Below the pieces are notes generated by a model that had not been told where the DNA came from, searched no databases, and was given only the letters and a program-made list of their open reading frames with translations. The position numbers and the translations under genes are program-made. DNA of 64,000 nt from Treponema parvum (GTDB lineage Bacteria > Spirochaetota > Spirochaetia > Treponematales > Treponemataceae): positions 186,001 to 250,000 of the forward strand of contig NZ_CP054257.1 in NCBI RefSeq assembly GCF_017893945.1, read 5' to 3'. This document shows positions 57,386-64,000 of this stretch, piece by piece (the stretch's first letter is position 1; every line of letters starts with the position of its first letter).

Positions 57386-58290
57386 TGAAAGTTTTGTTAA
57401 AAAAGTTTTTTTGTTTTTGTTCCGGCCGGTTCCGCCGTTTGGAGTTTTGCCGTCACATTAAATTCATTTGCCGCAGCGAAAATTACGGCCGCCGCGGTTG
57501 CGGGCTAAAGGCCGGTTATTGCCGGTTAAGCGGCCGCCTTAACCCCCGTTTCAGCTTTAATTGCAGAATGATCGAAAAGCGCCGCCGCTTTAAGGTCTTG
57601 CCGCTTTTGTGCTTTGTTTTTTGTGTGTGTTTACGGCAGGCGCCGCGGCCGCTTTTTTCACAGGAAATAAGCCAGGACAGATCCATACAACTGCATCTTT
57701 GGGCGGAGCTCGACGCTTATCCTGAAAATTATACCGATGAAAATGAAAAATATTCGCTTGAAGATTCTTTTCTGTATCCTATAAAAAGAATAAAAGAGCT
57801 TGCGCCGTATTTGCTTGAAGGAATGGTTTACGGCTGGGATTTTGTGTACGTGCCTTCCGATAAATTGCGGGGCGTTCGGGAATATTTTGAAAAAAACGTT
57901 ATAAAACCTTTGGATACAGGCGGGCGAATAGTTTACAAGTATCCTGAAATTTACGACGGAAAATTGAGAGTTTGGGTGGAATTTAACAGAACGCAGGAAA
58001 TGCTTTCGTATCTTCGCTACTGGGAAGCGGCGGAACACGATAAAATGCACGGCAGCGGCAGGGCTCCTTTGAAAAACGGATTTGACGGTATCGGCGAAGC
58101 CTGCGATAACGCGCTTAAAAACGCCGTAAGGGAATATTTTAGGACTAAGGTAAAAAACAAGCCTAAAGAAATCCGCGGCAGGGTTCTCATACAAAGGCAG
58201 CCCCGCATCACTACGGGGTCGGGGCAATATGTGGTTGACCTTGATTTTTTTGTAGAAACTATTAGAATAATTCCATACAGCCGGTTTTAG
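57382..58290 (+). CDS. Conserved protein, unknown function, uncertain start
   Basis: A 302-aa frame. The C-terminal two-thirds (from about residue 95, ISQDRSIQLHLWAELDAYPENYT, to the end) have the even codon use of a real gene and a soluble, envelope-like character, including YKYPEIYDGKLRVWVEFNRTQEM. The first 62 residues are Cys/Arg-rich and GC-rich, and the better start may be the ATG at 57568 (MIEKRRRFKVLPLLCFVFCVC), which gives a signal peptide. The overlap with DUF5312 supports the longer form, the sequence quality the shorter. No domain is recognised. Confidence 0.6.
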   Translation: MMKVLLKKFFCFCSGRFRRLEFCRHIKFICRSENYGRRGCGLKAGYCRLSGRLNPRFSFNCRMIEKRRRFKVLPLLCFVFCVCLRQAPRPLFSQEISQDRSIQLHLWAELDAYPENYTDENEKYSLEDSFLYPIKRIKELAPYLLEGMVYGWDFVYVPSDKLRGVREYFEKNVIKPLDTGGRIVYKYPEIYDGKLRVWVEFNRTQEMLSYLRYWEAAEHDKMHGSGRAPLKNGFDGIGEACDNALKNAVREYFRTKVKNKPKEIRGRVLIQRQPRITTGSGQYVVDLDFFVETIRIIPYSRF

Positions 58291-58337
58291 CAAAACCTTG
58301 CCTGAAATTCCGGTTTATTGGAAAAACAAGCTGTGCG

Positions 58338-58383
58338 CTAGGGTCCGAGGATCTTGGATCCCAAGATCGCGCGCGTGCCCTAG
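58338..58383. other. Nested palindrome before the small secreted protein
   Basis: An outer CTAGGG/CCCTAG pair (58338-58343 and 58378-58383) encloses a perfect 8-bp hairpin GATCTTGG-ATC-CCAAGATC (58350-58368). No T tract follows. It could be a terminator remnant, a protein-binding site or a small repeat. Confidence 0.45.
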
Positions 58384-58419
58384 GATTTTCCTTGCATTTA
58401 TAACTAGACAGGAGTTTAT

Positions 58420-58815
58420 ATGAAAAAAGCAGCCGTAATATTGGTATCTTTTTTATTTGTGTTATGCGCATCTTTTGCGCAAGAACAGAACGACGTTCCT
58501 GAAACGAAAGCCGCAGATACTACCATAGAAGTGATTACGCCCAAAAACATCCATTCGGACGTAAGGTCCGCTTCAGTACGGATAGAATACATACGCATGG
58601 CGGACGAGGTAAGGATCTATTATTCCTGCTTGGACGTGCAGTACGATCAGGGCAGCGCCATGGTTTCTCTTCTTGCCTGTCTTAAAGATTTTCAGGTTGA
58701 AAACCAATATTACAGCTATACGTATTTGGCAAAGGATAGAACGCGCTACTATACCGATCCGCGCACAAAGATGAAGATGGCCCAATATTCGTCATACGTA
58801 AAATTCAACCGGTAA
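58420..58815 (+). CDS. Small secreted protein, unknown function
   Basis: A 131-aa protein with a clear signal peptide (MKKAAVILVSFLFVLCASFAQ) and no lipobox, so it is probably periplasmic. The mature part has beta-type sequence (SVRIEYIRMADEVRIYYSCLDVQYDQG) and ends YYTDPRTKMKMAQYSSYVKFNR. No motif is recognised. It follows an AGACAGGAGTTTAT site and precedes pheS by 17 bases, so it may be transcribed with pheS although no functional link is evident. Confidence 0.7.
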   Translation: MKKAAVILVSFLFVLCASFAQEQNDVPETKAADTTIEVITPKNIHSDVRSASVRIEYIRMADEVRIYYSCLDVQYDQGSAMVSLLACLKDFQVENQYYSYTYLAKDRTRYYTDPRTKMKMAQYSSYVKFNR

Positions 58816-58832
58816 GGCTTTTTAATCGAAAA

Positions 58833-60389
58833 ATGGATATAGCTACAATAATAAAAAATCTGCACCCGCTTGAAATAAAGGTTCTTTTGGCGTATTCGGA
58901 TAAAGACGATCTGACGGCCGACAAATTAAAGAGCGAGCTTTCTTACAAAGAAGGGCATGCCAATCAAGCTTTTTCTTGGCTCGGCGGCAAGGGTCTTGTA
59001 GAAGTAACAAAAAAAATTCCTCATACTTACTATGAGATAACGGATCTCGGGCGCACTTTTGCCAAAGAAGGAACCGTAGAACAAAGGGTTGTTTCTTTTT
59101 TAAAAGCTAACGGCGACAAGTCTTTGCCCGAAATTTCTTCGGCGTTAAAGATAGAAAACAAGGACGTGGGCAGCGCCTTCGGGCAGCTTTCAAAAGAAGG
59201 CGTCCTTAAAATGAACGAAGAAAAAAAAGCCGTATACACGGGAAAAGAACTTCCCGAGCGTTTTGAAACGATTTCAGGGCTTTTTAAAAAGGCCGAAAAC
59301 GCAAAAACAGGCTGTCTTGATCTTGCGGAACTTTCCGAAGAAGAAAAGAAAGCCGTTCAAGACCTTGCTAAAAAACGCGGAGCGGCGGACAGCCCGTTTA
59401 AGATAATCGAACGCGAGACTGTGGTTTACAGACTTTCGGGCAATTATAAAGAAGTCGCCGCCGCTCTCAAAAGTTCCGGCATTACCGGCAATGAGATCGG
59501 GGAGCTTACTCCCAAAATGCTTGAAAGCGGGGAATGGAAAAACGCTTCGTTCCGCGGGTACAACATTTCGATTCCTCCGGCGCGCGTAGTTCCGGGCAGA
59601 GTAAATCCTTATGTTTCCTTTCTTGAGTCGGTAAAAGACAAGCTTGCTTCTTTAGGGTTTCAGGAATTCGACGGGCCTCTTGTAGAGACGGAATTCTGGA
59701 ACGGAGACGCTCTTTTTATGCCTCAGTTTCACGCAGCCCGCGACATACACGACGTATACCGCCTTAAAGTTCCTACGCATGCAAAATCCATAGAAGAGCC
59801 GTATTTGACAAACGTTGCAAACGTCCATAAAAACGGCGGAAACACGGGGAGCCGGGGCTGGAATTACGAATTTGACCGTGAGTTTACAAAGCGCCTCATA
59901 CTGCGCAGTCAGGGAACCGTCTTATCGGCTCACCAGCTGCACAAGGCTGAAATTCCCGGCAGATATTTCGGTATCGTGCGCTGTTTCCGCTACGACAAGG
60001 TTGACGCCACTCATTTAAGCGATTTTTATCAGACGGAAGGAATAGTTTTAGGCGAGCAGGTAAATTTAAAGACGCTTTTGGGATTTCTTGAAATATTTGC
60101 CAAAGAGATCGCAGGCGCTACGGAAGTAAAATACGTTCCCGGTTATTTTCCGTTTACGGAACCGTCGGTGGAAGTGCACATAAAACATCCCGTCTTGGGC
60201 TGGTTCGAACTCGGCGGTTCGGGGATTTTCAGGCCGGAGGTTACAAAGTCTATGGGAGTTAACGTTCCCGTTCTTGCGTGGGGAATAGGAATCGACCGCA
60301 TGGCTCTTATGGCCTTGGGCCTTAACGACCTCAGAGAGCTTTTTTGCGAAGATATCGAGAGAGTCCGGCTGCGTAAGGCCAAATTTTAA
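58833..60389 (+). CDS. pheS: Phenylalanyl-tRNA synthetase alpha, archaeal/eukaryal type
   Basis: Aminoacylates tRNA-Phe, with a beta chain encoded elsewhere. The 518-aa length is much longer than the bacterial alpha chain (about 330-350 aa). Its N-terminal 180 residues hold winged-helix modules (SDKDDLTADKLKSELSYKEGHANQAFSWLGGKG; KSLPEISSALKIENKDVGSAFGQLSKEGVL), as in archaeal and eukaryal enzymes. The class II core shows FLESVKDKLASLGFQEFDGPLVETEFWNGDALFMPQFHAARD, with motif 2 FGIVRCFRYDKVDATHLSDFYQTEG and motif 3 FELGGSGIFRPEV and AWGIGIDRMAL. Spirochaetes are known to have this type, probably from ancient transfer. Confidence 0.96.
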   Translation: MDIATIIKNLHPLEIKVLLAYSDKDDLTADKLKSELSYKEGHANQAFSWLGGKGLVEVTKKIPHTYYEITDLGRTFAKEGTVEQRVVSFLKANGDKSLPEISSALKIENKDVGSAFGQLSKEGVLKMNEEKKAVYTGKELPERFETISGLFKKAENAKTGCLDLAELSEEEKKAVQDLAKKRGAADSPFKIIERETVVYRLSGNYKEVAAALKSSGITGNEIGELTPKMLESGEWKNASFRGYNISIPPARVVPGRVNPYVSFLESVKDKLASLGFQEFDGPLVETEFWNGDALFMPQFHAARDIHDVYRLKVPTHAKSIEEPYLTNVANVHKNGGNTGSRGWNYEFDREFTKRLILRSQGTVLSAHQLHKAEIPGRYFGIVRCFRYDKVDATHLSDFYQTEGIVLGEQVNLKTLLGFLEIFAKEIAGATEVKYVPGYFPFTEPSVEVHIKHPVLGWFELGGSGIFRPEVTKSMGVNVPVLAWGIGIDRMALMALGLNDLRELFCEDIERVRLRKAKF

Positions 60390-60650
60390 TCGGTTAAAAT
60401 TCCGCTTAAATCACAGTTCTCAGTGAGCGCAGTGAACTGTGTGAGGCGAGCGCAGTGACTGCAGCGAACTGCGTGCGGTGAGATTTCGGCAGCGTTATGC
60501 TTACAGATAAAGCTCGTCCGCCGCGGACTGCGCGCGGCGAAACCGAACGGCGTTCGTGACGAATGCGCCGCGCCGTTTGAACGGCATTTTTGCCGGAAAC
60601 ATAGGATTATTAGCTGTTATGCTCAAAACCCTAGATCCGGCCTAAAGAAT
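60390..60650. repeat. Short-repeat-rich gap after pheS
   Basis: A 261-base gap with repeats such as GTGAGCGCAGTGAACTGTG and GAGCGCAGTGACTGCAG, related in reverse to the CTCACTGCGC-like repeats at 37.3-37.5 kb. No gene or terminator with a T tract was recognised between the convergent pheS and gluconokinase genes. Confidence 0.5.
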
Positions 60651-62060
60651 TTACTTTTTATAAAGCTCAAGATATTTTTGGAATTTCTTAATATACGCTT
60701 CGTGGACTTCCATATTCGGCTCTACAGTTTTGCCGATAGCCGGGCGAAAGTCCGCCGGGGAATTGAGTTTTCCCGTCAGATGCATGCCGATGACGGCACA
60801 GCCCATGACCGAACTTTGATCGGACATGTCTAAGGACATCTTTTTTCCGAAAAGGTCGGCGCACATTTGAGTCCAAATATCGGAGTGCAGTATTCCGCCT
60901 GAAAGTTTTATCACGTCCGGCTCGCCCGCAGTTTTTACGAGAATTTCATAGCACTGATAAACGTTGAACAGTATTCCCTCTAAAACCGCTTGATAAAGGT
61001 CGAACACATTGTGCTCCGGCCGCACGCATAAAAAGCCTCCCGTCCGTTTTTCATTCCAGCCGGGGCACCTCTCGCCGAACAGAAACGGCAGAAAAACGGG
61101 CGTGTCACGCGTATGCGACAGGCGGCTTTCTATTTCTTTATATGTCGTCCCTTCAGGAAAGAACTTTTGCTTAAACCAGTCCTGGCAGTTACACGCTCCC
61201 GACGTTGCGCCGCCCAAGAGGTGGGACGAAAGCACAAAGTAGCTCCAGAGGCTGGGTTCCGCCGGGAGGAGTTTCTTTTTAGCGGTTATGCGGATTGCGG
61301 CGCTTGTTCCTACCGAAAAACTCATGATTCCCTGTTCGAGAGCTCCAGATCCTATCTGATTCAGGGCGCCGTCAGGGTACGCCGGAACTACGGGAATTCC
61401 TTCTTTTTGACCGAGCAGGGCGGCCCCTTCCTTTGTGAGCGGAAAGGTTTCGGTATAGTCCGCTATTCGGGGAAGTTGAGATTCGCTTACGTTTATTTTA
61501 GAAAGCAGATCCTTGTCGTAAGAGCGCGTGTCTATGTTTATGAGGCCCGAGCCCGAAGCCATGCTCAGCGTCGTAACCCATTTGCCTGTAAGCCTGAACG
61601 TGTTGTAAACGCCCTGTCCGCCTATGCGACAGTCTTTAGGCAAGGCTGCGTCTTCCTTTTTTTTCATCAGTTTAAAATAAGGATAAGAGGAATTTACAAG
61701 GCAGCCGGTGTTTTTATAATAGTTTTTTGCAAATCCCGGAACGGCGTTGAGTTTTGCGCACAAGTCTGAAGCCTTTGTATATGACCACAGTTCAACGAGC
61801 GACATAGGGGTGCCGTCTTTAGCGCAGACGATCAGGCTGTGCCATGTAGTGCCTTGAAGGATCATATCTACGCTTGTGCCGCTTGAAATTTCTTTTGCCA
61901 ACGACGCCGTTTTGCAAAAGACTTCTTCGCCGTCATGAGTGCCGTTTGAATTTTGCGCAAACCCGTACGGCCTTGAAACGATCTTTTGCTGCATGGTTTC
62001 GCTGTCAAAAAGCATGGCCTTGGCGGACGTAGTGCTTGATTCAAGGATAAGCAGCTTCAT
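60651..62060 (-). CDS. FGGY-family gluconokinase
   Basis: A 469-aa kinase that most likely phosphorylates D-gluconate to 6-phosphogluconate. The N-terminal ATP loop reads LLILESSTTSAKAMLFD near residue 3. The ADP-binding and C-terminal domain shows SFSVGTSAAIRITAKKK near 240, GGATSGACNCQDW near 277, and KLSGGILHSDIWTQMCADLF near 390. The overlap of 4 bases with gnd, encoding 6-phosphogluconate dehydrogenase, shows that the two work in sequence. This is the FGGY-type, not the small GntK-type enzyme. The substrate choice is drawn from the neighbour. Confidence 0.85.
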   Translation of the reverse strand: MKLLILESSTTSAKAMLFDSETMQQKIVSRPYGFAQNSNGTHDGEEVFCKTASLAKEISSGTSVDMILQGTTWHSLIVCAKDGTPMSLVELWSYTKASDLCAKLNAVPGFAKNYYKNTGCLVNSSYPYFKLMKKKEDAALPKDCRIGGQGVYNTFRLTGKWVTTLSMASGSGLINIDTRSYDKDLLSKINVSESQLPRIADYTETFPLTKEGAALLGQKEGIPVVPAYPDGALNQIGSGALEQGIMSFSVGTSAAIRITAKKKLLPAEPSLWSYFVLSSHLLGGATSGACNCQDWFKQKFFPEGTTYKEIESRLSHTRDTPVFLPFLFGERCPGWNEKRTGGFLCVRPEHNVFDLYQAVLEGILFNVYQCYEILVKTAGEPDVIKLSGGILHSDIWTQMCADLFGKKMSLDMSDQSSVMGCAVIGMHLTGKLNSPADFRPAIGKTVEPNMEVHEAYIKKFQKYLELYKK

Positions 62061-63598
62061 ATATTGTACGTCGTGGAAGAAGTGTTGCCGCCGTGTCCCG
62101 TCCAGTCGGTATGAAAGAATTCTCCTCTTTTTTTATCCTTGCGCTCATATGTGTGGGCGCCGAAGTAATCCCGCTGCGCCTGTAACAGGTTTGCGGGAAG
62201 GTCGTTGCAGCGTATCCCGTCGAACCAAGAAAGAGCTGCCGACAGTGACGGAACGGGAATTCCGCTCATCGCTGCGGAAGAAACCGTTTCTCTTAACGAC
62301 ATGTGGGCTTTGTTTAAAATATCGCTGAAATACGGATCCATGACGAGGTTTTTAAGATCCGCTTTTCTTTCATAAGCGTCTTTTATCTTTTGTAAAAACA
62401 CGGAGCGGATTATGCAGCCTCCCCTCCAGAGCATGGCTATGTTGCCTAAGTCCAGCTGCCAATCGTATTGTGCGCCGGCTTTTTGCATGAGTTCAAACCC
62501 TTGTGCGTAGGATATTATTTTTGCGGCGTAAAGCGCGTCGTGCAGTTTTTTGACCGCGTCGGCATTAAAGCCTTCGCTGCCCGCCGTTTTATCGGCCGCC
62601 TGCTTTGCGACCTCCTGTGCCGCAAAAATCGGACATGCCTTTTCCGGAGCCGTTCGGCCGGCCCCGATATTTGAAGAGAAAATCTTTTCACATTCTTGTC
62701 TTTTTTCTTTATCCGAGCTTAAGCATCTGGCGAACACCGATTCCGTTACGAGCGTAAGAGGAACGCCCGCTTCAAGAGCGTTTATGACCGTCCACTTGCC
62801 TGTCCCTTTTTGCCCTGCGGTGTCGAGAATTTTATTTACGAGATACTCGCCGTCGCTGTCTTTGAATTTTAGCAGGTTTCCGGTTATTTCGATCAGGTAA
62901 GAACTGAGGACGCCTTTATTCCAATCCGTAAAAACATCGGAAATGTTTTTACAGTCCATTTTAAGCAGTTTACGCATTATGTCGTATACTTCACAGATAA
63001 GCTGCATGTCCCCGTATTCTATGCCGTTATGCACCATTTTTACAAAATGTCCGGCACCGCCCGGCCCTATCCAATCGCAGCAGGGGAATGAACCGTTTAC
63101 TTTTGCCGAAATGCTCTGCAGAGCGGGTTTTACTATGGGCCACGCGGCCTTGCTTCCTCCGGGCATGATGGAAGGCCCGTTCAGAGCTCCTTCTTCTCCG
63201 CCTGAAACTCCCGTGCCTATGTACAAAAGCCCCTTGCTTTCAACTTCCTTTGTGCGCCGTTCGGTGTCGATAAAATTCGAGTTTCCACCGTCGATGATTA
63301 CGTCGCCTTTGTCCATGAGAGGAACAAGAGCGTTTATCATGCCGTCTACGGCGGATCCGGCTTTTATCATAAGCATTACGCAGCGCGGACGTTCTATGGA
63401 AGCAACGAATTCTTCAAGGCTGTGGGCGGGAATGATGTTTTTGTTTTTTCCCCTGCCTTGCGCAAAATTATCTACGCTTGAGACGGTTCTGTTAAAAACC
63501 GCAACCGTGAAGCCGTTCCTTTCCATGTTTAAGACAAGATTTTCGCCCATGACGGCAAGACCGATGACGCCTATAGAGGCTTTTTTATTTTCTATCAT
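62057..63598 (-). CDS. gnd: 6-phosphogluconate dehydrogenase, decarboxylating
   Basis: Converts 6-phosphogluconate to ribulose 5-phosphate in the pentose phosphate path, producing NADPH. The start at 63598 (MIENKKASIGVIGLAVMGENLVLNM) is preferred to an upstream ATG. The 513-aa protein has the N-terminal Rossmann motif GVIGLAVMGENL. VIIDGGNSNFIDTERRTKEVESKGL follows near 105, then GTGVSGGEEGALNGPSIMPGGS near 128 and the catalytic lysine in GGAGHFVKMVHNGIEYGDMQL near 178. The tail TERKDKKRGEFFHTDWTGHGG-like ends with the usual HTxWTG. Its coupling to gluconokinase shows gluconate use. Confidence 0.97.
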   Translation of the reverse strand: MIENKKASIGVIGLAVMGENLVLNMERNGFTVAVFNRTVSSVDNFAQGRGKNKNIIPAHSLEEFVASIERPRCVMLMIKAGSAVDGMINALVPLMDKGDVIIDGGNSNFIDTERRTKEVESKGLLYIGTGVSGGEEGALNGPSIMPGGSKAAWPIVKPALQSISAKVNGSFPCCDWIGPGGAGHFVKMVHNGIEYGDMQLICEVYDIMRKLLKMDCKNISDVFTDWNKGVLSSYLIEITGNLLKFKDSDGEYLVNKILDTAGQKGTGKWTVINALEAGVPLTLVTESVFARCLSSDKEKRQECEKIFSSNIGAGRTAPEKACPIFAAQEVAKQAADKTAGSEGFNADAVKKLHDALYAAKIISYAQGFELMQKAGAQYDWQLDLGNIAMLWRGGCIIRSVFLQKIKDAYERKADLKNLVMDPYFSDILNKAHMSLRETVSSAAMSGIPVPSLSAALSWFDGIRCNDLPANLLQAQRDYFGAHTYERKDKKRGEFFHTDWTGHGGNTSSTTYNI

Positions 63599-63756
63599 AG
63601 TAATTCCAATAATATTATGAAACATTTACTTATGCAATGAATATTTTATCGTGCCGGAGGATTTTTACATGCCGTCGCCATATAGGCCAAAGTTAAATCT
63701 TCTATTGACAGACTGAAAATGAACGACTAAGATTTCACCGTGAGGATTAGCTGAAA

Positions 63757-64000
63757 ATGAGAAAAGTCTGTTTTGTTTTCCTATCTTTTTGTATTTTATG
63801 TTTAATCGGTTGTACCTCTGTAAAGCCGGATATAGAAGCGGACAGATCCGCTTTAAATTCTAAAGCTGCGGGGCAGGCAACAAGTTATCAAGGTTTAAAA
63901 CGAAAAGTGGCTATCGCTCGTTTTTCAAATGAAACGGAATATGCAAAAGGCGCTTTTTATGATAAAGAAAACGATCCTCTCGGTAAACAAGCTGTAGATA
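63757..64000 (+). CDS. CsgG-like lipoprotein, 5' part
   Basis: The gene runs off the window, and 81 residues are visible. The signal peptide MRKVCFVFLSFCILCLIGC carries a lipobox cysteine, and the ATG follows TGAGGATTAGCTG. The mature start has the CsgG-type KRKVAIARFSNETEYAKGAFYDKENDPLG, with strand followed by helix. CsgG-family proteins form curli secretion pores or, in other bacteria, lipoprotein complexes of unknown role. The call rests on this short segment. Confidence 0.75.
   Translation, partial: MRKVCFVFLSFCILCLIGCTSVKPDIEADRSALNSKAAGQATSYQGLKRKVAIARFSNETEYAKGAFYDKENDPLGKQAVD

Noticed and set aside
62943-63620. 225-aa open frame on the plus strand over gnd
   Set aside because: Opposite-strand shadow of the gnd gene, rich in Pro and Ser, with no motif.

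Overview
The window looks like chromosomal DNA of a spirochaete, most likely a Treponema. This rests on an archaeal/eukaryal-type phenylalanyl-tRNA synthetase alpha chain, a spirochaete-type DUF5312 protein, many Cys-lipidated lipoproteins (one with Treponema-style leucine-rich repeats), a YaaR/PSP1/bactofilin/M23 cell-envelope operon, and an integron-type attC array. An integron has been described before in Treponema denticola. The species is not determined.

Region 1 (1-14.6 kb) is a sugar-acid catabolic block. It holds the end of a TRAP transporter, an amidohydrolase, an IS110-family element lying directly in front of a tripartite tricarboxylate transporter (tctC-tctB-tctA), glucarate dehydratase, an IclR regulator, tRNA-Arg(CCT), then on the minus strand prs, an FGGY kinase, a HAD hydrolase and mannonate dehydratase. 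Region 2 (14.6-22.4 kb) is accessory. It has an integrase-core IS with repeated ends, an Rpn-family nuclease gene plus two decayed Rpn fragments, and two surface lipoproteins. Region 3 (22.4-28.1 kb) is housekeeping: an MBL hydrolase, rpmB, ettA, tRNA-Gly(CCC), a lipoprotein and malic enzyme.

Region 4 (28.4-36.3 kb) is the most interesting part. It is a fossil integron: the C-terminal half of an integron integrase broken by frameshifts, followed by cassettes separated by imperfect palindromic attC sites with RYYYAAC/GTTRRRY-like core sites. Cassette content includes a DUF3781 gene broken by a 140-bp MITE, a SAP-type protein, a HigB/HigA toxin-antitoxin pair, a VOC protein, a Phd/ParE pair, a TIR-domain protein paired with a SLATT membrane protein (a candidate Thoeris-like abortive-infection module), two unknown proteins, and an HxlR/SnoaL-like pair.

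Region 5 (36.3-64 kb) is mostly core: a GerMN protein, proS, a tandem-TetR regulator with an evident promoter/operator driving a TolC-MFP-RND efflux operon, an [FeFe]-hydrogenase-like protein, a methyltransferase, the envelope operon, tatD-dus-DUF5312, pheS, gluconokinase plus 6-phosphogluconate dehydrogenase, and the start of a CsgG-like lipoprotein.

A two-hairpin dispersed repeat occurs at least four times in intergenic DNA (3.1, 23.5, 28.1 and 31.6 kb). All function calls come from reading translated sequence and motifs. No database search was run.
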